A stretch of DNA of 64,000 nucleotides from Actinomycetes bacterium (GCA_021806045.1 JAJZDI010000008.1:19408-83407), one strand, 5' to 3'. Counted from the stretch's first letter, positions 43,518-52,749 are shown. A program made the numbers and translations. Notes: generated from the sequence alone by a model not told the origin.

Positions 43518-45668
43518 TCACGCCCCGTCGCCCGCAGTGGCCACCTGGTTCCTGCCCGCCTGCTTGGCGGCGTAGAGAGCGCTGTCCGCCCGTGCGACGA
43601 GCGAGTCGGTGCTGTCGCCCGTGCGCCGTTCGACGATGCCGATGGAGCAGGGGCCGGGAGCGGCCAGGCGGAGCCGTTCGACCAGGGCGGCTGCTTCGCC
43701 GAGCGCACACCCCGGCAGGAGCAGGACGAACTCGTCGCCCCCGTAGCGGAAGAGAAGGTCGGTGGGCCGGACGCCGTTCCGCCACTCGTCGGCGAACCGG
43801 CGGAGGAGGGCGTCGCCCGCGTGATGCCCCGAGGCGTCGTTCACGTCCTTGAAGTGGTCGAGGTCGATCACGGCGACAGCGAGCGGGGTGCCGGTGCGTG
43901 TCGACACGGCGACGCTGCGCGCCAGCTCGCGCTCGAGGGCGGCGCGGTTGGGGAGACCGGTCACGGCGTCGATCCGGGCCTGTTGCTGGAGCACCTGGTT
44001 CAGGTGGCCGACGAGCACGCCGATGCCGGCGGCGGTGTACACGGTGAGGATTGCCACGCTCGCCGTGTTGTGGCTGACGGTCGAGACGACGAAGCCGATG
44101 GTGAACGCGGAGCCGAGTGCACAGTAGAAGGCGGCAAGGCGCCATGAGAAGACGGTGAATGCGTACATCCAGATCCAGGCGAAGATGCCGAGCGCGACGA
44201 TGCCCTCGGGGCCGCTCCGGGCGAGGATCGACCCCGTCGCTACCGCGACCATGCCCACCACCAACCCGATGTGGATGGCGGCCATCCCCACCTGGCGCGC
44301 CAGCCACCGTGCCCCGGCCGCCACGGCCGCACCGACGACCAACGCGGTCGCGGTGATGGCCGCAGCCGGGGCCACGCGGGCGCCGGGGATCGGGTCGAAG
44401 GTGATCTGGGGCAGGTAGATGGCTCCGGCGGCCACGTAGAGCATGCCCATCACCCGGACGAGGCGCACCACCCGGTCTGCGGTCGGTGACGGGCGGCCGG
44501 GGGCGGTCCGGCCGGTGCGGGTGCGCACCACGGTGGCCAGGGTGGCTGCTGGCACCACCGGTGCAGCCGTGCGTGCCGGTCCCACGTCGTCGCCGGCACC
44601 ATCGGGCCCGAGGACAGCGAGCACGGCGGCGTCGGGTGTAGCGGTGTCGGGTGCCTGGACCACCCGCCCCCGTCCTTCGCGCTTGGCGCGGTAGAGGGCG
44701 GCGTCGGCCCGGGCCAGGACCGTGTCGATCGGCTCGCCCGGTCGCCATTCGGCGACTCCGGCCGAACACGGGTGCCCGCCGGCCCGTCGGAGTTCGTCGA
44801 CGACGACGGCGGCCTGGGATGCGCTGAGCCCGGGCATGACGGCGACGAACTCGTCGCCGCCGTAGCGGGCGAGCGAGGCCTGGGGGTGGAGCATGCGGCT
44901 CCATGTGTCGGCTGCTGTCCGCAACACGCCGTCGCCAGCGTGGTGCCCGGCCGAATCGTTCACCTCCTTGAAGCGATCGAGGTCGAGCACGGCGATGGCC
45001 AGTGGCGCTCCTGTTCTGGTGGCGCCAGCTGCCTCCCGCTCCAGGATGGCCGGGAGCGCCTGGCGGTTGGGGAGGCCGGTGAGATGGTCCTCGATGGAGG
45101 TGCGGAGCAGGAGGGACCGGAAGTAGCCGGCGGTCAGCGATCCCGCGGCGATGGTGCCGACGACGTCGAGCGCGCACCCGACCGGGGTGACGGCGACGGT
45201 GGCGAGCACGAGGGCGATGCACAGCGCCCCCGCGGCAACAAGATGGGGGACCGCCTCACGGTGGGGCAGGTAGGCGAAGGCGACGAGCGGCAGCCACGCG
45301 AAGTACCCGAGACCCGCCAACGCGGTGGTCCCGCCGTGTCCGCACCACACGGCGACGGCGACGACTGCCAGTGCCATTGTCAGCACCCCGTGGACGGTGA
45401 GCCTGGACAGGCCCCGGCCGGTCCGCCGCACGTGGACGATGAGGGCGAGGGCGGTGACGACGGCCACACCGCCGACGGCCAGGGCGGGTACCCGCTCCGC
45501 CCCCGGCGTACGGTCGAGTGCGATGGCCACCATGCTGACGGCCGACGCCGACGCGAGCATCGCGCTGAGGACGGAAGCGACGCCGGTGCCCATGAACTCG
45601 GGACGGTCCCTACCGGAGCGTGGCCGCGCTGGCTCACGTGCGCGCTCGGTCCGCCACGGTGCCCCCAT
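43518..45668 (-). CDS. Tandem membrane diguanylate cyclase: two (6-helix membrane block + GGDEF) halves
   Basis: 716 residues. The first half has about six hydrophobic helices to residue 175 and a GGDEF domain (YGGDEF, 270-274). The second half repeats the pattern: about six helices (near 390-550) and a second GGDEF domain (643-647). Both halves share VLDLDRFKEVNDSAGHHAGD / VIDLDHFKDVNDASGHHAGD wording, so the gene looks like an internal duplication. The second domain has an RxxD inhibitory site (RPTD) five residues before GGDEF; the first has HPQA there and lacks it. The start may be the ATG at residue 26 rather than at 45668. Confidence 0.92.
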   Translation of the reverse strand: MGAPWRTERAREPARPRSGRDRPEFMGTGVASVLSAMLASASAVSMVAIALDRTPGAERVPALAVGGVAVVTALALIVHVRRTGRGLSRLTVHGVLTMALAVVAVAVWCGHGGTTALAGLGYFAWLPLVAFAYLPHREAVPHLVAAGALCIALVLATVAVTPVGCALDVVGTIAAGSLTAGYFRSLLLRTSIEDHLTGLPNRQALPAILEREAAGATRTGAPLAIAVLDLDRFKEVNDSAGHHAGDGVLRTAADTWSRMLHPQASLARYGGDEFVAVMPGLSASQAAVVVDELRRAGGHPCSAGVAEWRPGEPIDTVLARADAALYRAKREGRGRVVQAPDTATPDAAVLAVLGPDGAGDDVGPARTAAPVVPAATLATVVRTRTGRTAPGRPSPTADRVVRLVRVMGMLYVAAGAIYLPQITFDPIPGARVAPAAAITATALVVGAAVAAGARWLARQVGMAAIHIGLVVGMVAVATGSILARSGPEGIVALGIFAWIWMYAFTVFSWRLAAFYCALGSAFTIGFVVSTVSHNTASVAILTVYTAAGIGVLVGHLNQVLQQQARIDAVTGLPNRAALERELARSVAVSTRTGTPLAVAVIDLDHFKDVNDASGHHAGDALLRRFADEWRNGVRPTDLLFRYGGDEFVLLLPGCALGEAAALVERLRLAAPGPCSIGIVERRTGDSTDSLVARADSALYAAKQAGRNQVATAGDGA

Positions 45669-45780
45669 CGTCGTCAGATCGGCATCGTTCCTGGTCGGCT
45701 TGAGGAGTGCAGCCGGCTGGCGTCCCGTCGGCGACCGGGCCGACCGGGCCGGGCTGGAACCGGCGAGCTAGCGTGGGATC

Positions 45781-46632
45781 GTGGATCTGGGTCCCCTCGG
45801 CGTGTGGTGGAGCGGCACCTGGCGCTCGGCCGGCGATCCGGACGCCGACGTCGCCGCCGAGCTGGAACGTGCCGGGTACGGAGCGCTGTGGTCGTCCGGC
45901 GGGTTCGAGCCCGGCCTGGCGCCGAGGTTCGCCAGACTGCTGGCTTCGACGACGACGGCGGTGGTGGCGAGCGGCATCGCCAGCATCTGGGCGACCCCGG
46001 CCGACGAGCTGGCTCGAGCGGCGGCCGAGCTCGAGGCGGCGGCACCCGGCCGCTTCCTCCTGGGGATCGGGGCCAGCCACGAGCTCATCGTCGAGGGGTA
46101 CCGCCGGCCCTATGCGCACATGGTCGCCTACCTCGATGCGCTCGACGCCGCAGACCCGCCCGTGCCTGCTGATCGGCGGATCCTGGCCGCACTGGGCCCG
46201 AAGATGCTGGCACTGGCCGGCGAGCGATCGGCCGGAGCTCACCCGTACTTCGTGCCGGTCGAGCACACGGCCCGTGCTCGCGACATCCTCGGGCACGGCC
46301 CGCTCCTCGCTCCAGAGGTGACAGTCGTCCTCGAGGAGGAGGCGGGACGGGCACGGCAGCTCGCCCGGACCTTCACCACCGGCTATCTGGCCCTGCCCAA
46401 CTATGCCCAGAACCTGCGGTCACTCGGGTTCAGCGAGGAGGACCTGGCCGGCGGTGGCAGCGATCGGCTGGTCGATGCGGTGGTGGCGTGGGGGAGCCTC
46501 GAGCGGGTGGCGGCACGCGTGCGTGACCACCACGAGGCGGGTGCCGACCACGTGTGCATCCAGGTGGTGACGGACGCCGAGGGGTTCCCGCTCGAGTCCT
46601 ACCGGCGCCTGGCCGAGGCGCTGGCGAGCTGA
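45781..46632 (+). CDS. LLM-class F420-dependent oxidoreductase (MSMEG_4141-like)
   Basis: 283 residues. LGVWWSGTWRSAGDPDADVA, ELERAGYGALWSSGG, AVVASGIASIWATPADELAR, GRFLLGIGASHELIVEGYRRPY and ILAALGPKMLALAGERSAGAHPYFVP match the TIGR03620-type F420 oxidoreductases in order and spacing. GTG 45781 gives MDLGPLGVWWSG. The substrate is unknown. It is divergent from the tandem GGDEF gene. Confidence 0.87.
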   Translation: MDLGPLGVWWSGTWRSAGDPDADVAAELERAGYGALWSSGGFEPGLAPRFARLLASTTTAVVASGIASIWATPADELARAAAELEAAAPGRFLLGIGASHELIVEGYRRPYAHMVAYLDALDAADPPVPADRRILAALGPKMLALAGERSAGAHPYFVPVEHTARARDILGHGPLLAPEVTVVLEEEAGRARQLARTFTTGYLALPNYAQNLRSLGFSEEDLAGGGSDRLVDAVVAWGSLERVAARVRDHHEAGADHVCIQVVTDAEGFPLESYRRLAEALAS

Positions 46633-46654
46633 GGGTCTGCCGGTCGCCGGTGGG

Positions 46655-47695
46655 TCAGGGCCGCCGGTAGGAGAGCACGGTGCCGGCGGATGTGCCGGCC
46701 ATGCACCACCGGACGGTGGGGCACGACAGGGCGGTGATCGGGGTGCCGGCTGTGGCCGGTGCGGGTGCCGACCAGTCGGTTCCGTTCCACACCATTGCGT
46801 GACCGGTGCTGTCACCGGCCACGCAGAACTGTGGTGATCCGCACGAGATGGCCGTGAGCCTTCGTGGGGACGCCCCGGTCGTGGCGGGGTCGATGGTCCG
46901 TGGGGGCGACCACGAGGTGCCGTTCCACGTCATGTCGTTGCCGGCCGAGTCGATCGTCACGCAGAACGAGGTGCTCGGGCACGAGATGCCGGTGAACTGG
47001 CCGAGGGGGTCGCCGGTGTCGGGCTTGGACCACGACGTGCCGTTCCACTGCGACAGTCCGCCTCCGGCGGCCATGCAGAACGACGGGGAGACGCAGGAGA
47101 TGGCCGAGGCGCTGCCCCAGGCGTTGATCGCCGCCGACCACGACGATCCGTCGAACGTGAAGCCGTCACCGATGCCGTCGATGGCCGCGCAGAAGGATCC
47201 GGGCGCGCACCCGACAGCCTGGAGGGGACGGGCCCCGGGAAGTGGCGCCGGCGACGACCACGAGATGCCGTTCCACATCGCCACCAGGTTGGCGGACGGG
47301 ACGGCGATGCACAGGGAGGCTCCACCGCAGGCGAGGAGCGGGCCGGGCTGACCGGCCGGCGGAGGCGGGCCGACCGCCGGGTACTCGATCCAGCCTTTCG
47401 ACCCGAACAGGTACGGGCGGGCTGCCGCGTCGAGTGCGACGCAGTGGGTGGAGCTGGCACAGGCCAGCGCGGCGACGGCCACACCATTCGACAGCGTCGA
47501 CGGCGCCGACCAGCCGGCGGCGGCAGGTCTCGTGGTCGCCGGGTGCGGCCCGGCTCCACTCGTCGACGGGGACACGCCCGGGGTGCCACACCCGGCGGTG
47601 ATGGCAGCGACCAGGCCGAGGGGGGCGAGCGAGCGGAGCGCCCTGCCCCGTCGGTCCGTCGGGGCACCAAGGTGGGAGTAGCGGGAGCGGCTCAC
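46655..47695 (-). CDS. Lipoprotein with seven CX5C blades (predicted beta-propeller)
   Basis: 346 residues. A signal peptide ends in the lipobox TAGC (Cys36). A repeat follows seven times, each with a CX5C pair such as CASSTHC, CGGASLC, CAPGSFC, CVSPSFC, CPSTSFC, CGSPQFC and CPTVRWC. Most blades also have a WNGTSWSxP strand. Seven repeats with one cysteine pair each fit a seven-bladed propeller stitched by a disulfide in every blade. The ligand is unknown. GTG 47695 gives the clean signal sequence. It is followed upstream, on the same strand, by a large membrane protein. Confidence 0.75.
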   Translation of the reverse strand: MSRSRYSHLGAPTDRRGRALRSLAPLGLVAAITAGCGTPGVSPSTSGAGPHPATTRPAAAGWSAPSTLSNGVAVAALACASSTHCVALDAAARPYLFGSKGWIEYPAVGPPPPAGQPGPLLACGGASLCIAVPSANLVAMWNGISWSSPAPLPGARPLQAVGCAPGSFCAAIDGIGDGFTFDGSSWSAAINAWGSASAISCVSPSFCMAAGGGLSQWNGTSWSKPDTGDPLGQFTGISCPSTSFCVTIDSAGNDMTWNGTSWSPPRTIDPATTGASPRRLTAISCGSPQFCVAGDSTGHAMVWNGTDWSAPAPATAGTPITALSCPTVRWCMAGTSAGTVLSYRRP

Positions 47696-47791
47696 GGCGT
47701 GATCGTTGCACGCCCGGCCTGGGCCCGGCACACCTTCCGCCAGGCGCACCGGTTCGCGAGCGGTGGCCACCCGGCCGGTGACCATCGACGA

Positions 47792-49453
47792 TCAGCCCGA
47801 TCGCGGTGCTGGTGCCGACTGACCTGGAACGAGGGTGGCGACCGGCCGCCCGCGGGGGAACGTGACCCGCACCTGCCTGATGCCGGGCAGCGGCCCTGCC
47901 TGGGGCCCGATGCCGGCTGCGTACCACGCCGACATCCGGACGTCGTACCCCTGAGTGCGGGCCAGCCAGGCGACGCCGAGCGTGAGTAGGACGTTCGAGA
48001 GGCCCTCGAGGGTGGGCAACGCCGGGTCGGGAACAATGGTCATCTGCACCGGCTGGCGACCGAGCACCGGCCGCATGGCGGTGTCGATGGCGCGAGCCTG
48101 GGCCGAGATGCGTGCGGCCAGCGCCAGCGATGGGTCGTCCCGCTCGGCGGCGAGGGACGCCGGCACGCTGGCGGCCGCGGCCAACGACGCACCTATCAGG
48201 GCGATGGTGCCCACCTGCCGCCAGCGCGGGTGGCCTGCGGTGGCAGGGCGGCCCAGGCGCTGCTGTCGGTGCGCATGTCGCCACCGGACGGCGGCCTGGC
48301 AGCCGGTGATCCCGCCCCAGGTAAGGACCAGCCACGAGAGGATGCCAGCCGCATCCGCTGAGCGCAGCGTGTAGTGCAGGGCAAGGAACTGCCCGGATGG
48401 GAATCGGGCGACCGACACGACCACCCCGGCGTCGAGGGCGAGAGCGACGGCCGCGGCCGCACCCAGTGAGGTGTGGTGGGAGCGGAGCGCGCCGATCGCC
48501 ATCGCCAGCAGGAGCACGGTGACGACGACAGCCGCGCCCAGGTCCCCCTGGACGATGGCGCCGATGAAGGTGAAGAAGGGCATGGTGGCCAGTTGCTGCG
48601 TCCACAGTGGATGGGGACCGACGGCGGTCCCCAGGGCGCGGACAGCGTCCAGCCATCCGATCACGTGATGGCCGCCGGTGCCCTGGAGGATGGCGGTGAG
48701 GTTGCCCGGCCGACCTGTCAGTTGCTGGATGACGGTGGGCGTCCAACACGCCACTCCTATCGCGGTGGTAACCAGAACCGGACCGCGCCATGACCTGCGA
48801 GTTCCCGCTGGCGTGGCTGCCAGGCCCAGGCCGAGCGCCACGGCGACCACCCCGGGTACGGCGACGGCGAAGGACAGGTGGCACTGCGCAGCTATCGACC
48901 CGGCGGTGACCAGTGCCGGCAGCCACCGGCGTCGCCCGCTACCGACCGCCACCGCGCAGGCAGCCATGGCCACGTACCAGCACAGTCCGATGCTGGGGTT
49001 CCACGCCGGGTCGAGAGGCATCTCGGGGAGGGCAAGGGCGAGCACGGGGAAGACGGCAGCGGCGGCCAGGGCGCCCATCGGACCGCCCACCGCCCTGCCG
49101 GCGGTGACCGTCACCCCTGCAGCCACCGCGCACCACAGCGCCGCCCCCCACAGGGTGCCATGGGCCGGATCCAGGTGGACGGGCACGGTGAGCAGCCAGT
49201 AGAGGAGGGGGCCGAGGTCGAATGCGGTGTGCCCCGGCGATCGATCCAGCGTGATCTGTCCGACGAGCGGACCGTGGGTCGACAGCACATCGGCCGCCCG
49301 CCACGAGATGACGGCGTCGTCGCCGTACGGCAACCAGCCCCGAGTCGCGTCGAGCACTGCTCCGCCGGCGAACGGCGCCAGCGCCACCAGGTAGGCGACC
49401 ACGACGGCCACGTGTGCCGCTACCCGCCGGGGGCGGCCACCGGTGGTCGCCAT
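47792..49453 (-). CDS. Polytopic membrane protein, glycosyltransferase-39-like layout
   Basis: 553 residues with 10 or more hydrophobic helices. The early loop (GWLPYGDDAVISWRAADVLSTHGPLVGQIT) with paired Asp residues and the overall arrangement resemble GT-C mannosyl/arabinosyltransferases, but the family is not firm. The C-terminal 150 residues form a soluble domain with a MTIVPDPALPTLEGLSNVLL stretch. ATG 49453 is chosen; GTG 49696 would add 81 low-complexity residues. The stretch 49454-49759 otherwise holds no gene. The lipoprotein gene lies 96 bases downstream on the same strand. Confidence 0.65.
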   Translation of the reverse strand: MATTGGRPRRVAAHVAVVVAYLVALAPFAGGAVLDATRGWLPYGDDAVISWRAADVLSTHGPLVGQITLDRSPGHTAFDLGPLLYWLLTVPVHLDPAHGTLWGAALWCAVAAGVTVTAGRAVGGPMGALAAAAVFPVLALALPEMPLDPAWNPSIGLCWYVAMAACAVAVGSGRRRWLPALVTAGSIAAQCHLSFAVAVPGVVAVALGLGLAATPAGTRRSWRGPVLVTTAIGVACWTPTVIQQLTGRPGNLTAILQGTGGHHVIGWLDAVRALGTAVGPHPLWTQQLATMPFFTFIGAIVQGDLGAAVVVTVLLLAMAIGALRSHHTSLGAAAAVALALDAGVVVSVARFPSGQFLALHYTLRSADAAGILSWLVLTWGGITGCQAAVRWRHAHRQQRLGRPATAGHPRWRQVGTIALIGASLAAAASVPASLAAERDDPSLALAARISAQARAIDTAMRPVLGRQPVQMTIVPDPALPTLEGLSNVLLTLGVAWLARTQGYDVRMSAWYAAGIGPQAGPLPGIRQVRVTFPRGRPVATLVPGQSAPAPRSG

Positions 49454-49759
49454 CCCTGCGGCGTGCTCCCCGCTGTCCCGCCGGCCAGGCGACGAGCTGG
49501 TGTTCCCGGCAGGAACGGGAACAACGCCTGGCTGGCTTGCCTCTGTCGTCGCCACCACCGTTGACTCCCGTCTGGTCGCCCGATCCCGCCCCCTGCGGCA
49601 GGGGCGACAGCGTTGGCTGCTGGCCAGGTTCAGCTCGCCGTGTGGCGAGATCGTAGTGCCCCGCCATCCGGTGATCTGGTTGGTGTCCGTGCGCACAGCA
49701 CCGTCGCGTGTTCGGCATGTACCGATCTCGTCGCGCCGGCGGGACAGCCGGGTGGGGGG

Positions 49760-50869
49760 TCAGTCGGGGGCGAGGACGTCCCGACGGGTCCCGCCCAGCT
49801 CGGCCAGCGCGCCCTCGTCCACGGTGACACCGAGCCCGGGACCGGTTGGCACGGCCAGCTGGGACCCGGTGAGCTCGAACGGCTCGGTCACGTCGCGGTG
49901 GAAGTACCGGCTGGTGGCAGAGATGTCGCCCGGGTAGGTGAAGCCGGGCAGGGTGGCGAGGGCGATGTTGGCGGCACGGCCCACGCCCGACTCGAGCATG
50001 CCGCCGCACCACACCGGCACCGATCGTTCCCGGCACAGGTCGTGGAGCGACGCGCAGGCGAGCAGCCCGCCGACACGTGCCACCTTGAGGTTCACGATGC
50101 TGCAGGCTCCGGCGTCGATGGCAGCCGCCGCCGCCCGGGCAGAGGTGATCGACTCGTCGAGGCAGACCGGGGTCGCCATCTGCCGGGCGAGCGCTGCGTG
50201 GGTGGCCAGGTCGTCGGCAGCGAAGGGCTGTTCGACCATGAGGAGGCCGAAGGCGTCGAGTGCGCACAGGTGCTCGATGTCGGACGGGCCGTAGGAGGCG
50301 TTGGCGTCCACCTGGAGGGGCAGGTCGGGGAAGGCGTCGCGCACCGCCCCGACTGGTTCGGTGTCGAAGCCCGGCTCGATCTTGAGCTTCACCCGTCGGT
50401 AGCCCTCGTCCACGTGGCCCGCCACCACCTCGACCAGCGTGGCGACCGACCCCGTCATCCCCACCGACACTCCCACCTCGACGGCGTCGCGCACGCCGCC
50501 CAGGCGGTCGGCCAGCCGGGTGCCGGACGCCCGGAGCTCGGCATCGAGGAGGGCCATCTCCAGGCCGGCCTTGGCCGCCGGGTAGCCCTTGATCCGGGCC
50601 AGGGCCGGCCCGACGTCTGCGGCGGTGAGGTGGTCGGCGGCGGCCAGTGCGGGGACGGCGAACCGCTCGATCACCATGGCCGAGGCGTCCACGAACTCCT
50701 CGTTGTAGAAGGGCCCGGCCTGGGCGGCGACCTCGCCCCAGCCCTCGTCGTCGTCGGTCTCCATGTGGACGAGGAGGACGTCACGGTGGGTCTCCGTGCC
50801 GTACGAGGTCCGGAACGGCCGCACCAGGGGGAGGTCGACGCGCACCAGTTCGACGCGGCGGAGGGTCAC
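49760..50869 (-). CDS. menC: o-Succinylbenzoate synthase / N-acylamino-acid racemase-like enolase
   Basis: 369 residues, enolase superfamily, muconate-lactonizing-enzyme branch. The catalytic KxK is in RVKLKIEPG. Metal ligands appear in QVDANASY, MVEQPF and CLDESI, and the second Lys in NLKVARVGG. The GMLESGVGRAANIALA loop is typical of the MenC2/NAAAR group, in which OSB synthesis and racemisation coexist. No other menaquinone gene is in the window, so the physiological role is uncertain. The start is GTG 50869. Confidence 0.88.
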   Translation of the reverse strand: MTLRRVELVRVDLPLVRPFRTSYGTETHRDVLLVHMETDDDEGWGEVAAQAGPFYNEEFVDASAMVIERFAVPALAAADHLTAADVGPALARIKGYPAAKAGLEMALLDAELRASGTRLADRLGGVRDAVEVGVSVGMTGSVATLVEVVAGHVDEGYRRVKLKIEPGFDTEPVGAVRDAFPDLPLQVDANASYGPSDIEHLCALDAFGLLMVEQPFAADDLATHAALARQMATPVCLDESITSARAAAAAIDAGACSIVNLKVARVGGLLACASLHDLCRERSVPVWCGGMLESGVGRAANIALATLPGFTYPGDISATSRYFHRDVTEPFELTGSQLAVPTGPGLGVTVDEGALAELGGTRRDVLAPD

Positions 50870-50899
50870 CGGACCACCGTAGCCATCGGGCGACAGATC

Positions 50900-50923
50900 G
50901 CAGTGATGCAGGCAGTGATGCAG
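50900..50923. repeat. Two 12-bp tandem repeats upstream of menC
   Basis: GCAGTGATGCAG occurs twice in succession in the 145-base gap between menC and the repeat-protein gene. It is followed by GGGGGAAGGATG. No function is evident, and no other feature was found in this gap. Confidence 0.7.
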
Positions 50924-51014
50924 GGGGAAGGATGTTCCCGGCCGTAGAAGGCCGCAGGAATTGCTCGGACACTCTGGCCTGAGACGAATGGCAGTAGAGG
51001 AATCGACCGCTTCC

Positions 51015-52268
51015 TTACGTGATCATCCCCGCGACGTCCGCCACATCGTTACCGGCCAGGCTCCCGAAGTACGGGGCGCCGAAGGAGAAGATGCCGCCGT
51101 CCGAGGCAACGAGCCTGTATCCCTTGCCGTCTGGGGTCGCGGACATGCCGACGATCGGCTTGTTCAGCGGCTTTCCCCCCATCGATCCGAGGAATCTCGC
51201 GTCACCGAAGGCGAAGATGCCACCGTCCGATGCAACCATCCAGTAGCCATTGCCGTCGGGCGTCGCGGCCATACCGACGATCGGCTCGTTCAGCGGCGTT
51301 CCCCCCATCGATCCGAGGAATCTCGCGTCGCCGAAGGCGAAGATGCCGCCGTCCGAGGCCACGAGCCAGTAGCCATTGCCGTCGGGCGTCGCGGCCATAC
51401 CGACGATCGGCTCGTTCAGCGGCTTCCCCCCCATCGATCCGAGGTATCTCGCGTCGCCGAAGGCGAAGATGCCGCCGTCCGAGGCCACGAGCCAGTAGCC
51501 GTGACCGTCGGGCGTCGCAGCCATCCCGACGACGGGTTTGTCGAGCACGAGGTTCCCCGCCGAACCGAAGAAGGCGGCGTCGCCGAAGGCGAAGACACCG
51601 CCGTCCGATGCCGCCATCCAGTACCCACCATCGTCGGGCGTTGTGGCCATCGTCACGATCGGCCGATTCAACGACGTCAGCGTCAACGTGCCGAGGTACG
51701 ACAGGTAGCCGGTATTGCCGAACCCTTGAAGTTCTCCGCCGCTGCCGTAGAGGTAGTAGCCGTTCCCGGGGTCGGCGGGCAGGTTGAACGCGATCGTCCC
51801 GACCTCTACAGCGGACACGTATTGGTCGCTCACTGTGCATTCGAAATGCATCGCCGCCGATACCACCGTGGAGCCCGACACGGTGATGTCGTCGATACTT
51901 GCGTACCCGGTGTCACCCGTTGCGGTCGCGCACACCGGGTCGTGAGGCAATGCCGTGAAGACGGAAGCGGACGGGCCGACCGTATCGATGTACGTGCCGA
52001 CGGAGTAGTGCTCCTGATCCCAGTAGAACCTCAGTTGACCGCCGGCCACCGTCGCCGTGATGCCGCCGGACACGGTTGTGATCGTGGGAGTGGTGCTTCC
52101 GTTCAAAGAGGTCGCGAAGTAGCCGTAATTCAGCTGCGGCGCACTGACATGGGAACCCTCCGTCGCCGAGTTGACCGACGAAGCGCCAGCAGGTGCGGCA
52201 CCGAGAATCGACGTTGCGATCAGCACGACTGCAATTCCAGCAATTGAGCGGCGGAGTGATCGGTGCAC
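51015..52268 (-). CDS. Secreted protein with five 42-residue GYW/DGGIFAFGDA repeats
   Basis: 417 residues. A signal peptide (SIAGIAVVLIATSILGAAPAGA) leads to a Thr/Ser/Gly-rich N-terminal domain with several cysteines. Then come five repeats of about 42 residues with the pattern GMAATPDGxGYWLVASDGGIFAFGDAxFLGSMGG. Such repeats are common in secreted proteins of Acidimicrobiia and relatives and probably form a propeller-like surface domain. GTG 52268 has a good upstream AAGGGAG. The gene is visibly less GC-rich than its neighbours and lies next to tRNA-Gly. Confidence 0.8.
   Translation of the reverse strand: MHRSLRRSIAGIAVVLIATSILGAAPAGASSVNSATEGSHVSAPQLNYGYFATSLNGSTTPTITTVSGGITATVAGGQLRFYWDQEHYSVGTYIDTVGPSASVFTALPHDPVCATATGDTGYASIDDITVSGSTVVSAAMHFECTVSDQYVSAVEVGTIAFNLPADPGNGYYLYGSGGELQGFGNTGYLSYLGTLTLTSLNRPIVTMATTPDDGGYWMAASDGGVFAFGDAAFFGSAGNLVLDKPVVGMAATPDGHGYWLVASDGGIFAFGDARYLGSMGGKPLNEPIVGMAATPDGNGYWLVASDGGIFAFGDARFLGSMGGTPLNEPIVGMAATPDGNGYWMVASDGGIFAFGDARFLGSMGGKPLNKPIVGMSATPDGKGYRLVASDGGIFSFGAPYFGSLAGNDVADVAGMIT
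51079..51708 (-). repeat. 126-bp coding tandem array (five units)
   Basis: A recognisable CCGAAGGCGAAGATGCCGCC block recurs at 51079, 51205, 51331, 51457 and 51583, exactly 126 bases apart. The inner three units are nearly identical at DNA level, the outer two more diverged, as expected if units expand by recombination inside the array. Confidence 0.93.
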
Positions 52269-52675
52269 ATTGGCTCCCTTCGGAGTGGCGACAAGCTGTG
52301 AGAGAACCGTAGCCGATCGTTTTCTTCCGCTCGGCCGCCCTCCGCGGCGCTGATGCCTGATCGCATCCGTCCACACCGTCGTGATGGCGACGGGACCTTT
52401 CAATGCTCCACGAGTGGTGGGACGCGCTGCTCCACGAGTGGCAGTCAGGTGTAGTCGCCCTTCGCTTGCCCTGAGGATGTTGAGCCAGCCACGCTGCCGG
52501 GTGCCGGTTCCGGTACGTCGCCATCACGCCAGCCGGGACAGGGACAAGGCACTGGCCGGCCTTGCGACGGCGGCGCAGGGGTAGGCGGATTCGGAATGTG
52601 CGATATCTGTGCGATATCTGAGCCCCGACACGAAGGCAGCCGGGGCACGCACCCCGGCTGACCTGCGCATCCGTG
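52269..52675. other. Non-coding 400-bp stretch between tRNA-Gly and the repeat protein
   Basis: No convincing gene on either strand. It contains the direct repeat TGCTCCACGAGTGG (two copies, near 52404 and 52428), a contiguous 11-bp duplication TGTGCGATATC at 52597-52607 and 52608-52618, and the hairpin listed separately. The composition is more AT-rich than in most of the window. The promoter of the secreted repeat protein should lie near 52280-52330, but no clear boxes were called. Confidence 0.7.
52637..52660 (-). terminator. Hairpin downstream of tRNA-Gly
   Basis: The 9-bp stem CAGCCGGGG / CCCCGGCTG with the six-base loop CACGCA lies 16 bases past the tRNA 3' end on the minus strand. There is no clear T-tract, as is common for actinobacterial terminators. 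Confidence 0.65.
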
Positions 52676-52749
52676 TGGAGCGGGCGACGGGAATCGAACC
52701 CGCATGACCAGCTTGGAAGGCTGGGACTCTGCCATTGAGCTACGCCCGC
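52676..52749 (-). tRNA. tRNA-Gly (anticodon TCC)
   Basis: The minus strand folds into a full cloverleaf. The acceptor GCGGGCG pairs with CGCCCGC. The D-arm begins TAGCTCAATGGCAGAG. The anticodon loop CTTCCAA gives TCC, the T-loop is GGTTCGATTCC, and the discriminator is T. The 3' CCA is encoded (52676-52678). The TCC anticodon reads GGA and GGG codons. It stands alone, next to DNA of lower GC. Confidence 0.96.

Noticed and set aside
51079-51708. Regular 126-bp periodicity, CRISPR-like at first sight
   Set aside because: The whole unit repeats with no unique spacers, and the period is a multiple of three inside one open frame. It is a coding repeat array.
52676-52749. Integrated element with att site at tRNA-Gly
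   Set aside because: No integrase, recombinase or duplicated tRNA end was seen. Only composition and small repeats hint at it.
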